Positions 16,494 through 25,458 are shown, counted from the first letter of the stretch. The stretch: DNA of 41,844 nt from Liberiplasma sp046541015 (GCA_046541015.1 JBKHEA010000013.1:1-41844); one strand, 5' to 3'. Numbers and translations are program-made. Notes: generated by a model not told the origin, from the sequence alone.

Positions 16494-17753
16494 ATGACAA
16501 ATAATATCTATCCAAAAACAAATCTTAAAATCATTGGAAAACGGTTTAAAAACTATCGTGTTCAAAAAGGCTACTCTTTAAGAGGCATTGCCCGTAGTGA
16601 AAATGTTACACCAACATTAATTAGTGAAATTGAAACAGGTAAGATTTATCCAAACGTTGAAACCATTGAACGTTTGTATAATCATGTTGACATTAGTTTA
16701 AATACCAACATGACCTACCTTGCAGACATGAAAGAGCATATTGAGTTGTTTAATGAAGCAGTTTACTATCAAGATACACCTAAAATTGAAGAACAATATG
16801 GTCTGCTTGAAAAAGAACAGGTTAATTTAAAACATTCACTTTTGTATGTTGATTATTGTTTATCATATTTCTCTTATCAAAGTGCCATTATGAAAAATTA
16901 TAGTTTATCTGAGATTATTGATCTTGAAGAACATTATGATTATTTTTCAGAAGAACAAAAACAAAAATTTAACCTTATTAAAGGGGTAAACCTTTATAAA
17001 AGTAAACGCATCAAAGATGCGATTAATTATTTAGAACGTAATTTACATATTTATGCCAATGAAAGAATTTATGCCGTGACAATTACTTATTTAGCATTTG
17101 CCTATGATAAAACATTTCAGATACATAATGCCATCCATTATGCTAAACTATCTAGTGACATTCATGGAGAATACGCAAATTTGCAACGCAAAATCGCAAC
17201 GGATTTAGTCTATATCAAAAATCTTATTGAAGCCAATCGTTTTCATGATGCGAATCAAACGTTAAACAATTTAGAAATAACATTAAATTTTGATAATCAC
17301 AATCAAAATGTAGCCTTTATTAATCAAAGTCATTTTTTAAGAAGCTATATTTTATACAGACAAAAACACTTTCAAGAAGCCTTAGATGTTTTATCTACTT
17401 ATGGAATTAACGATACAGCTTATATGCAGTATTACAAAGCCCGTATTTATATGCGCTTAAACGATAAAGATAATGCCATCAAAGTATTAGAAAATAGTCT
17501 AGATCAAAAACACAATGATTTTGTCTATTCGAGATTAAACAAACTCTTTTTGTTGTGTATTTTAGAAGAATATCATCATCCAGACTACGAGCGTTTAATT
17601 GATGAACTCTTAGAAAACCCATTAAATCTTGAAGATTTTAATCATTATCGTTTTGTTGTGAATATTGCGAACGATTACTATTTCATTACAAAACAGTACG
17701 ACAAAGCTAAGAATCTTACAAAACAATACATAGAACATGCGAGATTTTTATGA
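16494..17753 (+). CDS. XRE HTH plus TPR-like regulator (paralogue 1 of 3)
   Basis: 419 aa. The HTH is at about residues 13-66 (KGYSLRGIARSENVTPTLIS). The rest is an all-helical domain with repeated 34-residue-like units, for example KDAINYLERNLHIYANERIY and DALDVL-type helices ending YDKAKNLTKQYIEHARFL. This layout is that of RRNPP-type regulators, whose TPR domain often binds a short peptide. Two more genes of the same length and layout lie at 23792 and 26037. No secreted peptide gene is seen beside this one. AAGGGG precedes the ATG. The stop is TGA, evidence for the standard code. Confidence 0.8.
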   Translation: MTNNIYPKTNLKIIGKRFKNYRVQKGYSLRGIARSENVTPTLISEIETGKIYPNVETIERLYNHVDISLNTNMTYLADMKEHIELFNEAVYYQDTPKIEEQYGLLEKEQVNLKHSLLYVDYCLSYFSYQSAIMKNYSLSEIIDLEEHYDYFSEEQKQKFNLIKGVNLYKSKRIKDAINYLERNLHIYANERIYAVTITYLAFAYDKTFQIHNAIHYAKLSSDIHGEYANLQRKIATDLVYIKNLIEANRFHDANQTLNNLEITLNFDNHNQNVAFINQSHFLRSYILYRQKHFQEALDVLSTYGINDTAYMQYYKARIYMRLNDKDNAIKVLENSLDQKHNDFVYSRLNKLFLLCILEEYHHPDYERLIDELLENPLNLEDFNHYRFVVNIANDYYFITKQYDKAKNLTKQYIEHARFL

Positions 17754-17819
17754 TTTTTTGAACCAAAAGACATTATAATACCCTTTAAGTGTGAAAAATG
17801 ATTAGTTGTAAACTAACAC

Positions 17820-17847
17820 AACCCTATTGTATATAGGGTTTTATTAT
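17820..17847 (+). terminator. Intrinsic terminator after paralogue 1
   Basis: AACCCTAT (17820-17827) pairs with ATAGGGTT (17833-17840), followed by TTATTATT. Confidence 0.75.
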
Positions 17848-17989
17848 TGCATAATATAATTGTAGTAAGCGGATTGAGGATTTTGGGTGTAAGTTTGGGA
17901 AGGCTTGTGTGAGGAAATTAACTATTCGTTTACCATAACTCCTTTTTTATTTTTTTGGTCATCCATTTTCAAACTGGATGACCCTTTTT
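17848..17989 (+). other. Candidate small RNA between two terminators, with a G-rich tract
   Basis: A gene-free stretch of about 140 nt that has a -10-like TATAAT at 17855-17860 and ends in its own strong terminator (17957-17989). In between lies a G-rich run with GG at 17871 and 17878, GGG at 17885 and 17897, and GG at 17902 and 17913, striking in this AT-rich sequence. No good -35 and no open reading frame are seen. It could be a small RNA or an unrecognised leader. Confidence 0.4.
17957..17989 (+). terminator. Strong intrinsic terminator
   Basis: GGTCATCCA (17957-17965) pairs with TGGATGACC (17975-17983), followed by a T run. No protein gene ends just before it, so it must close an RNA or back up the earlier terminator. 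Confidence 0.85.
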
Positions 17990-18021
17990 CTTGTAGTTTA
18001 AAAAAGTAAAAAATCTTTAGG

Positions 18022-18078
18022 ATTGACCTTTTTATATTAGGTCAATGTGTTATAATGAGTATGATGTAAGCGTTATTA
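18022..18078 (+). promoter_or_regulatory. tdh-kbl promoter with dyad operator and CRE-like site
   Basis: An extended -10 (TG-T-TATAAT) spans 18048-18056. Just upstream is a perfect dyad, ATTGACCT (18022-18029) with AGGTCAAT (18039-18046), covering the -35 region. Just downstream TGTAAGCGTTATTA (18065-18078) matches the CcpA CRE consensus at 13 of 14 positions. The layout predicts a specific regulator at the dyad and catabolite repression by a roadblock. Confidence 0.6.
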
Positions 18079-18098
18079 TAAAACTAAGGAGTTTAACA

Positions 18099-19181
18099 AT
18101 GAATAAATACGATGACAATCAAACATTAAAGATGATGGCAGTTTTAAAAGATAAGCCAGAAAAAGGCTTTAATTACACGACAAAAACTTTAAGCACAACT
18201 TTGGCTAAAGATGAAGTATTGGTAAAAGTAAAGACCGCATCGTTTTGTGGGACTGATTACCATATTTATACGTATGATGATTGGGCAAAGAATCGTTTAA
18301 AATTACCGCTCACTGTTGGCCATGAGTTTAGTGGTGAGGTTGTAAAAATCGGTAAAGAAGTAACTCGTGTTAAAGTTGGGGATTTAATTAGTGCTGAAAC
18401 CCATATTATTTGTGGGGAATGTGAATTTTGTAAACGCGGGGATGGTCACATTTGTGAAAACACGAAAATTATTGGTGTAGATACTGATGGATGTTTTGCG
18501 AACTATATTAAAATGCCTGCGGCTAATTGTTTTGTTAACAATAAATCAATTAATCCACTGCATTTATCCGTTCAAGAACCACTCGGAAATGCAGTGCATA
18601 CCATGTCACATTTTGATGTCAAGGATAAAAGTGTTGCAGTCGTTGGATGCGGACCGATTGGATTAATGGGAATTGATGTTGCAAAAGCCCTCGGCGCAAA
18701 AAAAGTTTATGCTATTGAAATTAACGAATACCGAAGAAACTTAGCAAAAGATCTTGGTGCAGATGCAGTGATTAATCCTTTACAAACGGATGTAGTTAAA
18801 GAGATTTTATCTTTAACAAACGGTAAAGGCGTTGATGTTATTGGGGAATTTAGTGGTAATAAAACTGCGATTGAGCAAGCTTTTAAATACATTAAAGCAG
18901 GTGGCGGTATGAGCTTACTCGGGATTCCTGCTAAACGCATAGAACTCGATTTAGCAACCGATGTTGTCTTTAAAGGTATTCATATTTACGGTGTTGTTGG
19001 AAGAAGAATCTATGATACTTGGTATCAAGTAAAAGCGTTATTAGAAAAAGACAAATTACATTTAGATAAAATCATTACCCACCAATTACCACTCTCTTCA
19101 ATCAATGAGGCAGCTGAAATTATGGGTAGCGGCAATTGTGGTAAAATTGTGTTAGTACCAGAGGAGGTCATTCATGAGTAA
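18099..19181 (+). CDS. tdh: L-threonine 3-dehydrogenase
   Basis: 360 aa from the ATG at 18099 (AAGGAG before it). A zinc-dependent medium-chain dehydrogenase: SFCGTDYHIYTYDDW near residue 50 holds the catalytic-zinc Cys, then GHEFSGEV, and the structural zinc set CGECEFCKRGDGHIC. The Rossmann motif is VVGCGPIGLMG near residue 190. The H-I-Y and D-W residues after CGTD are typical of threonine dehydrogenases and separate them from sorbitol dehydrogenases. It oxidises L-threonine to 2-amino-3-ketobutyrate with NAD+. The gene overlaps kbl by 8 bp, confirming the pathway. Confidence 0.93.
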   Translation: MNKYDDNQTLKMMAVLKDKPEKGFNYTTKTLSTTLAKDEVLVKVKTASFCGTDYHIYTYDDWAKNRLKLPLTVGHEFSGEVVKIGKEVTRVKVGDLISAETHIICGECEFCKRGDGHICENTKIIGVDTDGCFANYIKMPAANCFVNNKSINPLHLSVQEPLGNAVHTMSHFDVKDKSVAVVGCGPIGLMGIDVAKALGAKKVYAIEINEYRRNLAKDLGADAVINPLQTDVVKEILSLTNGKGVDVIGEFSGNKTAIEQAFKYIKAGGGMSLLGIPAKRIELDLATDVVFKGIHIYGVVGRRIYDTWYQVKALLEKDKLHLDKIITHQLPLSSINEAAEIMGSGNCGKIVLVPEEVIHE

Positions 19182-20352
19182 GTTAGATTATATTGATAAA
19201 TGGATCAACGAGTTAAAAGATGACGGGGTATATAGAACCTTACCCATTAATTATGGCGCATGTACAAATCGCATAAATCTAAACGGTAAGGAAGTTGTTA
19301 ATCTTTCAAGCAATAACTATTTAGGACTTGCTAATCACCCAAGAGTAAAAAAAGCTTCGATGGAAGCTTTAGAAAAATATGGTGTTGGAGCTGGAAGTGT
19401 TCGCACGATTGTAGGAAACCAAGATTTACTTGAAGATTTAGAAAACTTATTGGCTGAATTCAAAAAAGAAGAAGCGGTTATGTGTTTTCAATCTGGATTA
19501 AACTGTAATATCGGTACCATACAAGCAATCACATCTAAAGGCGATTTAATAATCAGCGATGAATTAAACCACGCATCGATTATTGATGGGGTTCGTTTAT
19601 CTAAAGCAGATAAAGCGATATATAAACATTGCGATATGGAAGATTTAGAACGTGTATTAAAAGAAAAACGTGATGCTTATAACAATGTATTAATTATAAC
19701 TGATGGTGTATTCTCCATGGATGGAGATTTAGCGCCATTAAATGATATAGTCCGATTAGCTAAAACCTATAATTGCTTAACATACGTTGATGATGCCCAT
19801 GGAAGTGGTGTATTAGGTAAGAGTGGTCGTGGAACTGTAGATCACTTTGGGTTACATGGTGAAATTGATTTTATTGTTGGAACTTTAAGTAAAGCGATTG
19901 GGGTTATTGGTGGTTATGTCGCTACAAAGAAAAACGTAAAAGAATGGTTACTTCACCGTGCACGACCTATATTATTTTCAACCGCGTTACCTCCAGCAGC
20001 AACTGCTGCTACAATTGAAAGTGTAAAAATGTTAATGGAATCAGAATCTTACACTGAAAGATTATGGGACAATGCTCGATATTTTAAATCAAAAATGCTT
20101 GATTTAGGCTTTGACATTGGTCAAAGCGAAACGCCAATTACACCGGTTATGATTGGTGAAGATGCTAAAACCATGACATTTTCTAAAACACTTTTAGACC
20201 ACGGTATTTTTGTTAGTGGAATTGTGTTTCCAACTGTAGCCAAAAATAAAGGACGTTTACGTGTCATGATTAGTGCAAGCCATACAAAAGAAGATCTCGA
20301 TTTAGCCATTGATGCCTTTAAAAAGGTAGGTCAAGAACTAAACGTCATTTAG
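19174..20352 (+). CDS. kbl: Glycine C-acetyltransferase (2-amino-3-ketobutyrate CoA ligase)
   Basis: 392 aa, typical length, with GAGGAGGTC before the ATG inside tdh. A PLP-dependent alpha-oxoamine synthase: LSSNNYLGLANHP (residues 44-56), GVGAGSVRTIVGNQ, VDDAHGSGVLG (205-215, with the PLP-binding Asp and His), and the Schiff-base lysine in GTLSKAIG (Lys240). It splits 2-amino-3-ketobutyrate with CoA to glycine and acetyl-CoA, completing threonine degradation begun by Tdh. A supply of acetyl-CoA and glycine from threonine would suit a fermentative, amino-acid-using cell. Confidence 0.93.
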   Translation: MSKLDYIDKWINELKDDGVYRTLPINYGACTNRINLNGKEVVNLSSNNYLGLANHPRVKKASMEALEKYGVGAGSVRTIVGNQDLLEDLENLLAEFKKEEAVMCFQSGLNCNIGTIQAITSKGDLIISDELNHASIIDGVRLSKADKAIYKHCDMEDLERVLKEKRDAYNNVLIITDGVFSMDGDLAPLNDIVRLAKTYNCLTYVDDAHGSGVLGKSGRGTVDHFGLHGEIDFIVGTLSKAIGVIGGYVATKKNVKEWLLHRARPILFSTALPPAATAATIESVKMLMESESYTERLWDNARYFKSKMLDLGFDIGQSETPITPVMIGEDAKTMTFSKTLLDHGIFVSGIVFPTVAKNKGRLRVMISASHTKEDLDLAIDAFKKVGQELNVI

Positions 20353-20369
20353 ACGTTTAGTTTCTTTTA
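20336..20369 (+). terminator. Terminator overlapping the kbl stop codon
   Basis: AACTAAACGTC (20336-20346) pairs with GACGTTTAGTT (20352-20362), then TCTTTTA. The TAG stop is in the loop. Confidence 0.75.
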
Positions 20370-21343
20370 TGCGCGTTAGTAGACAAGTTGGCTATTGGAT
20401 CTTATCTTTTTTTGTTGTGGTACTATTTGGGTTAACCCTTTGGAATTTAATTCTTAATAATATTTTATTTAGTCTTTTGTTTCTTTTTTTTAACATTGGG
20501 ACGTTTTATAGTTTATTTAAAATTTATAAAAGTGAAGTCGCTAAAAAAAGTCCTACGACAATCCATAAAGATTATATGATTGAAGCGAGTTTTTTTTATG
20601 TCGGAAGTTCACTAACTTATTTAATACATAACAACACAGTTTTATGTATTGCTTTATCAAGTGCTTTGGTAGGTTTAATTGGGGCACTGTTTATTAAAAA
20701 GTATCAGGTTGCCATTTATTGTGGGTCGTTTGTTGGAATGAGTAGTGGTCTTTTATTAAGCTTTATCCCGTTTTTAGCGGCAACTTTATTAGCGGCATTA
20801 ATTTACGCAATGGTTAAGGATTTATTTAATGGCGTGGGTGGTAAATTAGGAACCATTGCCTTATCTGGTGCACTCGTTACTGTTTTATTCACAAGAAGTC
20901 CATTTTTAGAAGGTTCTTTATTCAATACGAGTGAACAATTATTTATTATTGGCATAAGTGTTATTGCTTCAACCTTAACGTTTGTCATAAATAATCGTTT
21001 AAAACAAGGCGCTGTTTTAGCAAGTGCTTTAACTGGCTTTTTAATGGCAGGTATATTTAGAGTAACCTACCTAGATCTTAATGTCACCTTTGGTATTGTA
21101 GCAATTGGCGCAAGTTTTGTAGGTATGGCCAATCAAACGCGCATGAAAGATGAACGCTATATTGCGCTTGCAGGGGTTTTATTTGGACTCATATTTATCT
21201 ATAGTGCCCCTTATTTTGGAGGCGCTGGTGGTAAGTTAGGTACGATTGCTTTCTTAAGCGTTTTAAGTATTATGGGCATTACAGATTTAACGCACATCTT
21301 AAAACTTAAGTTAACAAGTGATAAAACCCTAACAAGCTGTTAG
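20369..21343 (+). CDS. Ten-TM membrane protein with duplicated GGKLGTI motif, unknown function
   Basis: 324 aa, nearly all hydrophobic, with about ten membrane segments. A motif recurs in the middle and near the end: FNGVGGKLGTIALSG (about residues 151-165) and FGGAGGKLGTIAFLS (about 285-299), so the protein may be built from two similar halves meeting at a common site. The ATG is not preceded by a Shine-Dalgarno sequence and lies right behind the kbl terminator. Translation may therefore start at this ATG weakly, or the gene may depend on read-through. No transporter family is recognised. Confidence 0.7.
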   Translation: MRVSRQVGYWILSFFVVVLFGLTLWNLILNNILFSLLFLFFNIGTFYSLFKIYKSEVAKKSPTTIHKDYMIEASFFYVGSSLTYLIHNNTVLCIALSSALVGLIGALFIKKYQVAIYCGSFVGMSSGLLLSFIPFLAATLLAALIYAMVKDLFNGVGGKLGTIALSGALVTVLFTRSPFLEGSLFNTSEQLFIIGISVIASTLTFVINNRLKQGAVLASALTGFLMAGIFRVTYLDLNVTFGIVAIGASFVGMANQTRMKDERYIALAGVLFGLIFIYSAPYFGGAGGKLGTIAFLSVLSIMGITDLTHILKLKLTSDKTLTSC

Positions 21344-21352
21344 GGTTTTATT
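21323..21352 (+). terminator. Terminator overlapping the end of the 10-TM gene
   Basis: AAAACCCTAAC (21323-21333) pairs with GTTAGGGTTTT (21339-21349). The TAG stop at 21341-21343 lies in the stem. Confidence 0.85.
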
Positions 21353-21403
21353 GCTATAAAGGGAAAGATTTGATAAAATTAAGTCAACCAAAGGGGTGAT
21401 TTT

Positions 21404-23782
21404 ATGGATTATAAATTATTTACCCTTCATAAAAGTATCACATTAAATGCCCCAGTAACTTTATCGGTAAAATCCGCACATTTTCATCAAAATAAGATAA
21501 ATTGTGTGCTTTTTGAATGGATGACACCCCATAAAAAAGCACGCTTTGCTTTATTAAATCCAATGTATGAACCCCTACTTGATGATACCTTAACCCCTCA
21601 GTTAATGACACTAAATCTTAAAGATATTAAATCCATTGAAATCAATGAAAATTTCCACTATGATTATATAGAGTCTTTGAAGGTTATTAGCCAAGTTTTT
21701 TTAGAAAGAACTCTTTTTCAAACCCCTTGGGTTAGTGATGTAGAAGCATTAAAAATTACCCTTGCTAAAGAACATATCACACAAACACCTGATGCTAAAA
21801 CAGTCTTGTTTGAAGATCATAATCAGTTATTTGTTACGTCTATCATATTGGATTCGAGTGATTTTATCCCTTTGATTTATCATAAAATTGCTTATGATAT
21901 TTCACATAAAAAAATTATTGAAAAAGGGTTTTATATCCATCGCAATGCTCATAAATATCTTTTTAATCCGGGAGTTAAAATAGATGATGAAGCCCAGTTT
22001 TTAAGCCTTTTAAAACCTGAGTTTAAAGTCATAAAAAAAGCAGTTTATTTTCAAGTTGAACAAAAAATTAAACCTTCAAAAGAAAATGCTCTAAAGGCTT
22101 TAATAAAAGGCCCAATCTATAGACCTTTAAGAGCTTATTATGGTCAAATTTCTAAGAAAAATCTAGGTAGAAAAGATTATGTCCTTAGTCTTTTAAGTCA
22201 AGACTTGAATTTAAGAAACAACCAATTAAGCTTATCAAGTATGAAACATCCTTTGACTTATATTAAAACAAAAGATCATGAGGCAATCAACGCTTATACA
22301 AAGACACTAATTCAAAATGCGCTTTTAAATGACTTATCCTTATTGATTATTGATGAACAAAACATGATTAATTTAGATCATGATGAGTATACCTTAGACT
22401 TAAGAACTGCTTCACCACCGATAGGCATGAAAGATGAAGTAGACATGGCAACACTTTTTCTTAAACCCTATGATTTTGAAGATTATTTTGAAACCTTAAG
22501 CATTCAAGATGAACATCTAGCCATGCTTAATGAAGCTGATTATTATACACAATACTTTCAATCCAAAGAATACTTCCATGAAAGTATTGTTGCAGATAGT
22601 TTGTATGAATCACGATTACAAGAACCCTTTATTTGTGATATCACTACCCTTTATGACTATACTTATGACCGCGAGGAACTACTTGCCTATTTATCCTTTA
22701 AAGTTTATCAAAATCATCAAAAACTTAAATTAAAACACTATAAAAAATTGCATAACCTTTTAAAACATTCAAGCGAAATAAATATCCATAAAATGATGAA
22801 AGATTCCTTTATCGTTCATCAACTTAAACAACTATATTCGGTTTTCATTGTAAAAGATACTGATTTTTTAGTTAATCAGACGCACATGTTTGATATGGTT
22901 TTAATTATCTACCCTAAGAAAAAACACTTGTTAGATTTTAAATATGCCCATAAAGTCACCATGATTGATGATGCATTATATCAAGATGATTGTGTTCGTT
23001 CAATTTTAAAACACCCTAAAGGATTCATTAAAACCTATTTAGATGTTAGCCCACCTGATTTACTTATTCATCACATAAAAAGTAATGAAGAAATTAATCC
23101 ACACGTATCTAATGAAGAAATTTCAGCGATTAAGGATTTTATTCACACTAAACCGCTTCAAGTTGATATTAGGACATTCTTTAATGCCCAAAAAGAGGCT
23201 ATACAAGATACTTTAGGCATGAAGACTAACACTTTGTATGCCCCACTTAAAAGAATGCAGACCATTGTTTCATTAGGACTTAATCAATCATCAACTCAAG
23301 CCACTTATGATTGGGTTAAAGAACATCCAATCATGATTGATCGACTGTTAATGAGTTATCCATTTCAAACCCACGTTTTCTTAGACTATGATTTAATCTT
23401 AAAGTTTAATACAGCAGATCGCTTTAGTAAACTTGTTACGATTTGTAAACAACAAGATTTTAAACTAGCCCTTTTTGATGATACCCTAATCGATTTAAAT
23501 ATCGCCTATTATGAAGAATCAATAGCCTTATCAAAAATCCTTAAAGGGTATCAAAACATAAGCATGCACGAAGCCCGTTATGTATTTTACGATGATCATT
23601 ATCACTTAAATTATGTTTTATGTTTACTCCCACCGTTTTATGATGCATCATGCATAACTAAAATCAAAAAACGATTCTTAAAAGAATCGATAAAAGTTCA
23701 TTTTATTAATACATTTGAATTATACAAACTTCAAAGAAAACTTCATATACTTAAACATATTGGTAAAGTTAAACCCCTTTAG
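21404..23782 (+). CDS. Degenerate SF1 (UPF1/COG1112-like) helicase homologue without catalytic motifs
   Basis: 792 aa, with AAAGGGGTG before the ATG. The frame of an SF1 helicase can be followed, yet each catalytic motif is replaced. Before the P-loop, DLNLRNNQLSLSSMKHPLTY (267-286) matches the usual lead-in to GPPGTGKT, but IKTKDHEAINAYT stands in its place; TLIQNALLNDLSLLII follows as in true members. Motif II, normally VIIDEASQ, is FDMVLIIYPKKK (496-507). Motif III (GDxxQLP) is MIDDALYQDD (520-529). Motif IV is recognisable (EEISAIKDFI to FFNAQKEAIQDTLG, 571-605), and motifs V-VI keep only the frame (TYDWVKEHPIMIDRLLMSYP, 634-653), with the arginine finger gone. It would not bind or hydrolyse ATP. 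The open frame shows selection for some structural role. Assigned by eye; nine bases before paralogue 2. Confidence 0.55.
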   Translation: MDYKLFTLHKSITLNAPVTLSVKSAHFHQNKINCVLFEWMTPHKKARFALLNPMYEPLLDDTLTPQLMTLNLKDIKSIEINENFHYDYIESLKVISQVFLERTLFQTPWVSDVEALKITLAKEHITQTPDAKTVLFEDHNQLFVTSIILDSSDFIPLIYHKIAYDISHKKIIEKGFYIHRNAHKYLFNPGVKIDDEAQFLSLLKPEFKVIKKAVYFQVEQKIKPSKENALKALIKGPIYRPLRAYYGQISKKNLGRKDYVLSLLSQDLNLRNNQLSLSSMKHPLTYIKTKDHEAINAYTKTLIQNALLNDLSLLIIDEQNMINLDHDEYTLDLRTASPPIGMKDEVDMATLFLKPYDFEDYFETLSIQDEHLAMLNEADYYTQYFQSKEYFHESIVADSLYESRLQEPFICDITTLYDYTYDREELLAYLSFKVYQNHQKLKLKHYKKLHNLLKHSSEINIHKMMKDSFIVHQLKQLYSVFIVKDTDFLVNQTHMFDMVLIIYPKKKHLLDFKYAHKVTMIDDALYQDDCVRSILKHPKGFIKTYLDVSPPDLLIHHIKSNEEINPHVSNEEISAIKDFIHTKPLQVDIRTFFNAQKEAIQDTLGMKTNTLYAPLKRMQTIVSLGLNQSSTQATYDWVKEHPIMIDRLLMSYPFQTHVFLDYDLILKFNTADRFSKLVTICKQQDFKLALFDDTLIDLNIAYYEESIALSKILKGYQNISMHEARYVFYDDHYHLNYVLCLLPPFYDASCITKIKKRFLKESIKVHFINTFELYKLQRKLHILKHIGKVKPL

Positions 23783-23791
23783 GAGGCTACC

Positions 23792-25063
23792 ATGATAAGC
23801 TTACAAACCATTAATGAATCCTATAGTAGTGTCTTTGGTATGATGATAAAAGTTTTAAGAACATCACAAAAATTAACATTAAGAGGACTTGCTAAAAAGG
23901 CGAGTCTTTCTCATACTTTTTTAAATAAACTTGAACATGGTGAAGTTAATATTACAAAAGAAACCTATGATAAATTAACCAATGCACTTGCATTTAACAT
24001 AAACTTTGATGAGAAACTTAATCAAGCTTTTTTTAATTTAAGTCATACACTACAAGATGCAAGATATTTTGGAACATTAGATGAGATGGTTTATTTAATG
24101 GATGAACTTGAAAGTCATGAATACTATTATTTAAATAGCTTTTTGATGATTGAATATATGGCTTTTTATGCGAGTATTTACTATTTACCTAAATATAAAA
24201 AAGTAGATAAAGCAAAAGCATACATTGATTTGATTTCAACCATTGAAGACATGTTAACAAACAATCTATTAGAATACTATACGGTAGCTAAATCAGCCTA
24301 TAACTTTCACTTTGAAATGTATGATGAATCACTAAAATATGCGATAAATTTAATAGAAACTTATCCGATGTCACGCTTTATTGGCATTTACTATTATTTT
24401 ACCGGAAGGGTATATAGTGAACTTTATCAAATGACACAATCTAATGATTATTTTCATCGCGCAATTCGTATTTTTGAACAACAAAATAATCTGCGAAGAG
24501 TCATGTACACCAAACTTTATATTGAAATTAACAACATTAAAATGTATCGTTATACAAAAGCTGAAAAAACCTTTAATCAAATCATTCAATACGCTAAAAA
24601 AGAATCATTATCACAACTTCTTGTTTTAGCAAAACTTAATCGGATGATTTATTATGTACTAAGTGAACAATATCATGAAGCCATTTTAGCTAGTAAAGAC
24701 TTCCCACTTTATACCAATCAGTACTATTTTTATTTAGCGTTTGCCTATTTAAAAATTAATGATTTTGAACAATTAAAAAAAGCGATTTTTGAAGGTAGAA
24801 ATACCCCTCACAAAGTTCATGAAGTTCATGCAATCAATGACAAAGGTTTTGATTTTTTAGAAGCGCTTATCACAAAAAAACATCCAGAATTAGAAAAACG
24901 ATTAAGTGCATTTTTTGAGGCAACGCTTGATGCGAATGCTTATGTTAAATCACAAATTGCTTATGATTATTATATTAACTATTTAGTAGAAAACAGGCAG
25001 TATAAAAAAGCTTATGATGTAACTCAAACGATGATTGATGTCACAAAGAAAGTTATGCAGTAG
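23792..25063 (+). CDS. XRE HTH plus TPR-like regulator (paralogue 2 of 3)
   Basis: 423 aa. HTH at about residues 14-70 (LTLRGLAKKASLSHTFLNKL). The remaining 350 residues are all helical, with Tyr-rich TPR-like units and a C-terminal helix YKKAYDVTQTMIDVTKKVMQ like those of the other two. The ATG follows GGAGG and lies nine bases after the helicase-like gene, so both are one transcript. The HIT gene follows five bases after the stop. No pheromone precursor is seen beside it. Whether its helical domain binds a peptide or a protein partner is open. Confidence 0.8.
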   Translation: MISLQTINESYSSVFGMMIKVLRTSQKLTLRGLAKKASLSHTFLNKLEHGEVNITKETYDKLTNALAFNINFDEKLNQAFFNLSHTLQDARYFGTLDEMVYLMDELESHEYYYLNSFLMIEYMAFYASIYYLPKYKKVDKAKAYIDLISTIEDMLTNNLLEYYTVAKSAYNFHFEMYDESLKYAINLIETYPMSRFIGIYYYFTGRVYSELYQMTQSNDYFHRAIRIFEQQNNLRRVMYTKLYIEINNIKMYRYTKAEKTFNQIIQYAKKESLSQLLVLAKLNRMIYYVLSEQYHEAILASKDFPLYTNQYYFYLAFAYLKINDFEQLKKAIFEGRNTPHKVHEVHAINDKGFDFLEALITKKHPELEKRLSAFFEATLDANAYVKSQIAYDYYINYLVENRQYKKAYDVTQTMIDVTKKVMQ

Positions 25064-25068
25064 GTGAT

Positions 25069-25434
25069 ATGATGTGTATATTTTGTAAAAAAGCATTTGA
25101 AATTATAGACCAATCCGAACTAGTTTATGTTATTTACGATGGGTATCCAGTGAGTAAAGGTCATACTTTAATTATTCCTAAGCGCCATGTGGCAAGTTTT
25201 TTTGATTTAACTCATGAAGAACATCTTGCGATACTTAATGCGCTAAATACACAAAAATCAAGACTTGATGAGTTATATCATCCAGATGGTTATAATATTG
25301 GAGTCAATGATTTATTGGCCGCTGGTCAAACGATTGAACATGTCCATGTACATTTAATTCCAAGATATATTGGCGACATGATAGATCCTAAAGGCGGCGT
25401 TAGAGGGGTCATTCCTTCTAAACAAAAGTATTAA
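25069..25434 (+). CDS. HIT-family nucleotide hydrolase/transferase
   Basis: 121 aa; two ATGs (25069, 25072) are both possible. The histidine triad HVHVHLI is at residues 91-97, with upstream CIFCKKA, GHTLIIPKRH (31-40) and NIGVNDLLAAGQTIEHVH, as in the Hint/Fhit group. The CxxC at the N-terminus may hold zinc, as in many bacterial Hint proteins. Members cleave nucleoside phosphoramidates or dinucleotides. It is the last gene of the run starting at 21404 and ends at a terminator shared with the convergent gene. Confidence 0.9.
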   Translation: MMCIFCKKAFEIIDQSELVYVIYDGYPVSKGHTLIIPKRHVASFFDLTHEEHLAILNALNTQKSRLDELYHPDGYNIGVNDLLAAGQTIEHVHVHLIPRYIGDMIDPKGGVRGVIPSKQKY

Positions 25435-25435
25435 A

Positions 25436-25458
25436 AAACCACCTAATTTTGGTGGTTT
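25436..25458. terminator. Bidirectional terminator between convergent genes
   Basis: AAACCACC (25436-25443) pairs with GGTGGTTT (25451-25458). The stop codons of both flanking genes touch or lie in it. Confidence 0.75.

Noticed and set aside
17797..17835. 12-codon frame (MISCKLTQPYCI) after paralogue 1 as a possible pheromone
   Set aside because: No signal peptide or ribosome binding site, and the frame runs into the terminator at 17820.
17871..17955. SRP (4.5S) RNA or 6S RNA in the G-rich segment
   Set aside because: The conserved SRP loop order (GTTTACCA, then GGTCAGG and GGAAGGAAGCAGC) is absent and 6S size and central bubble are not evident.
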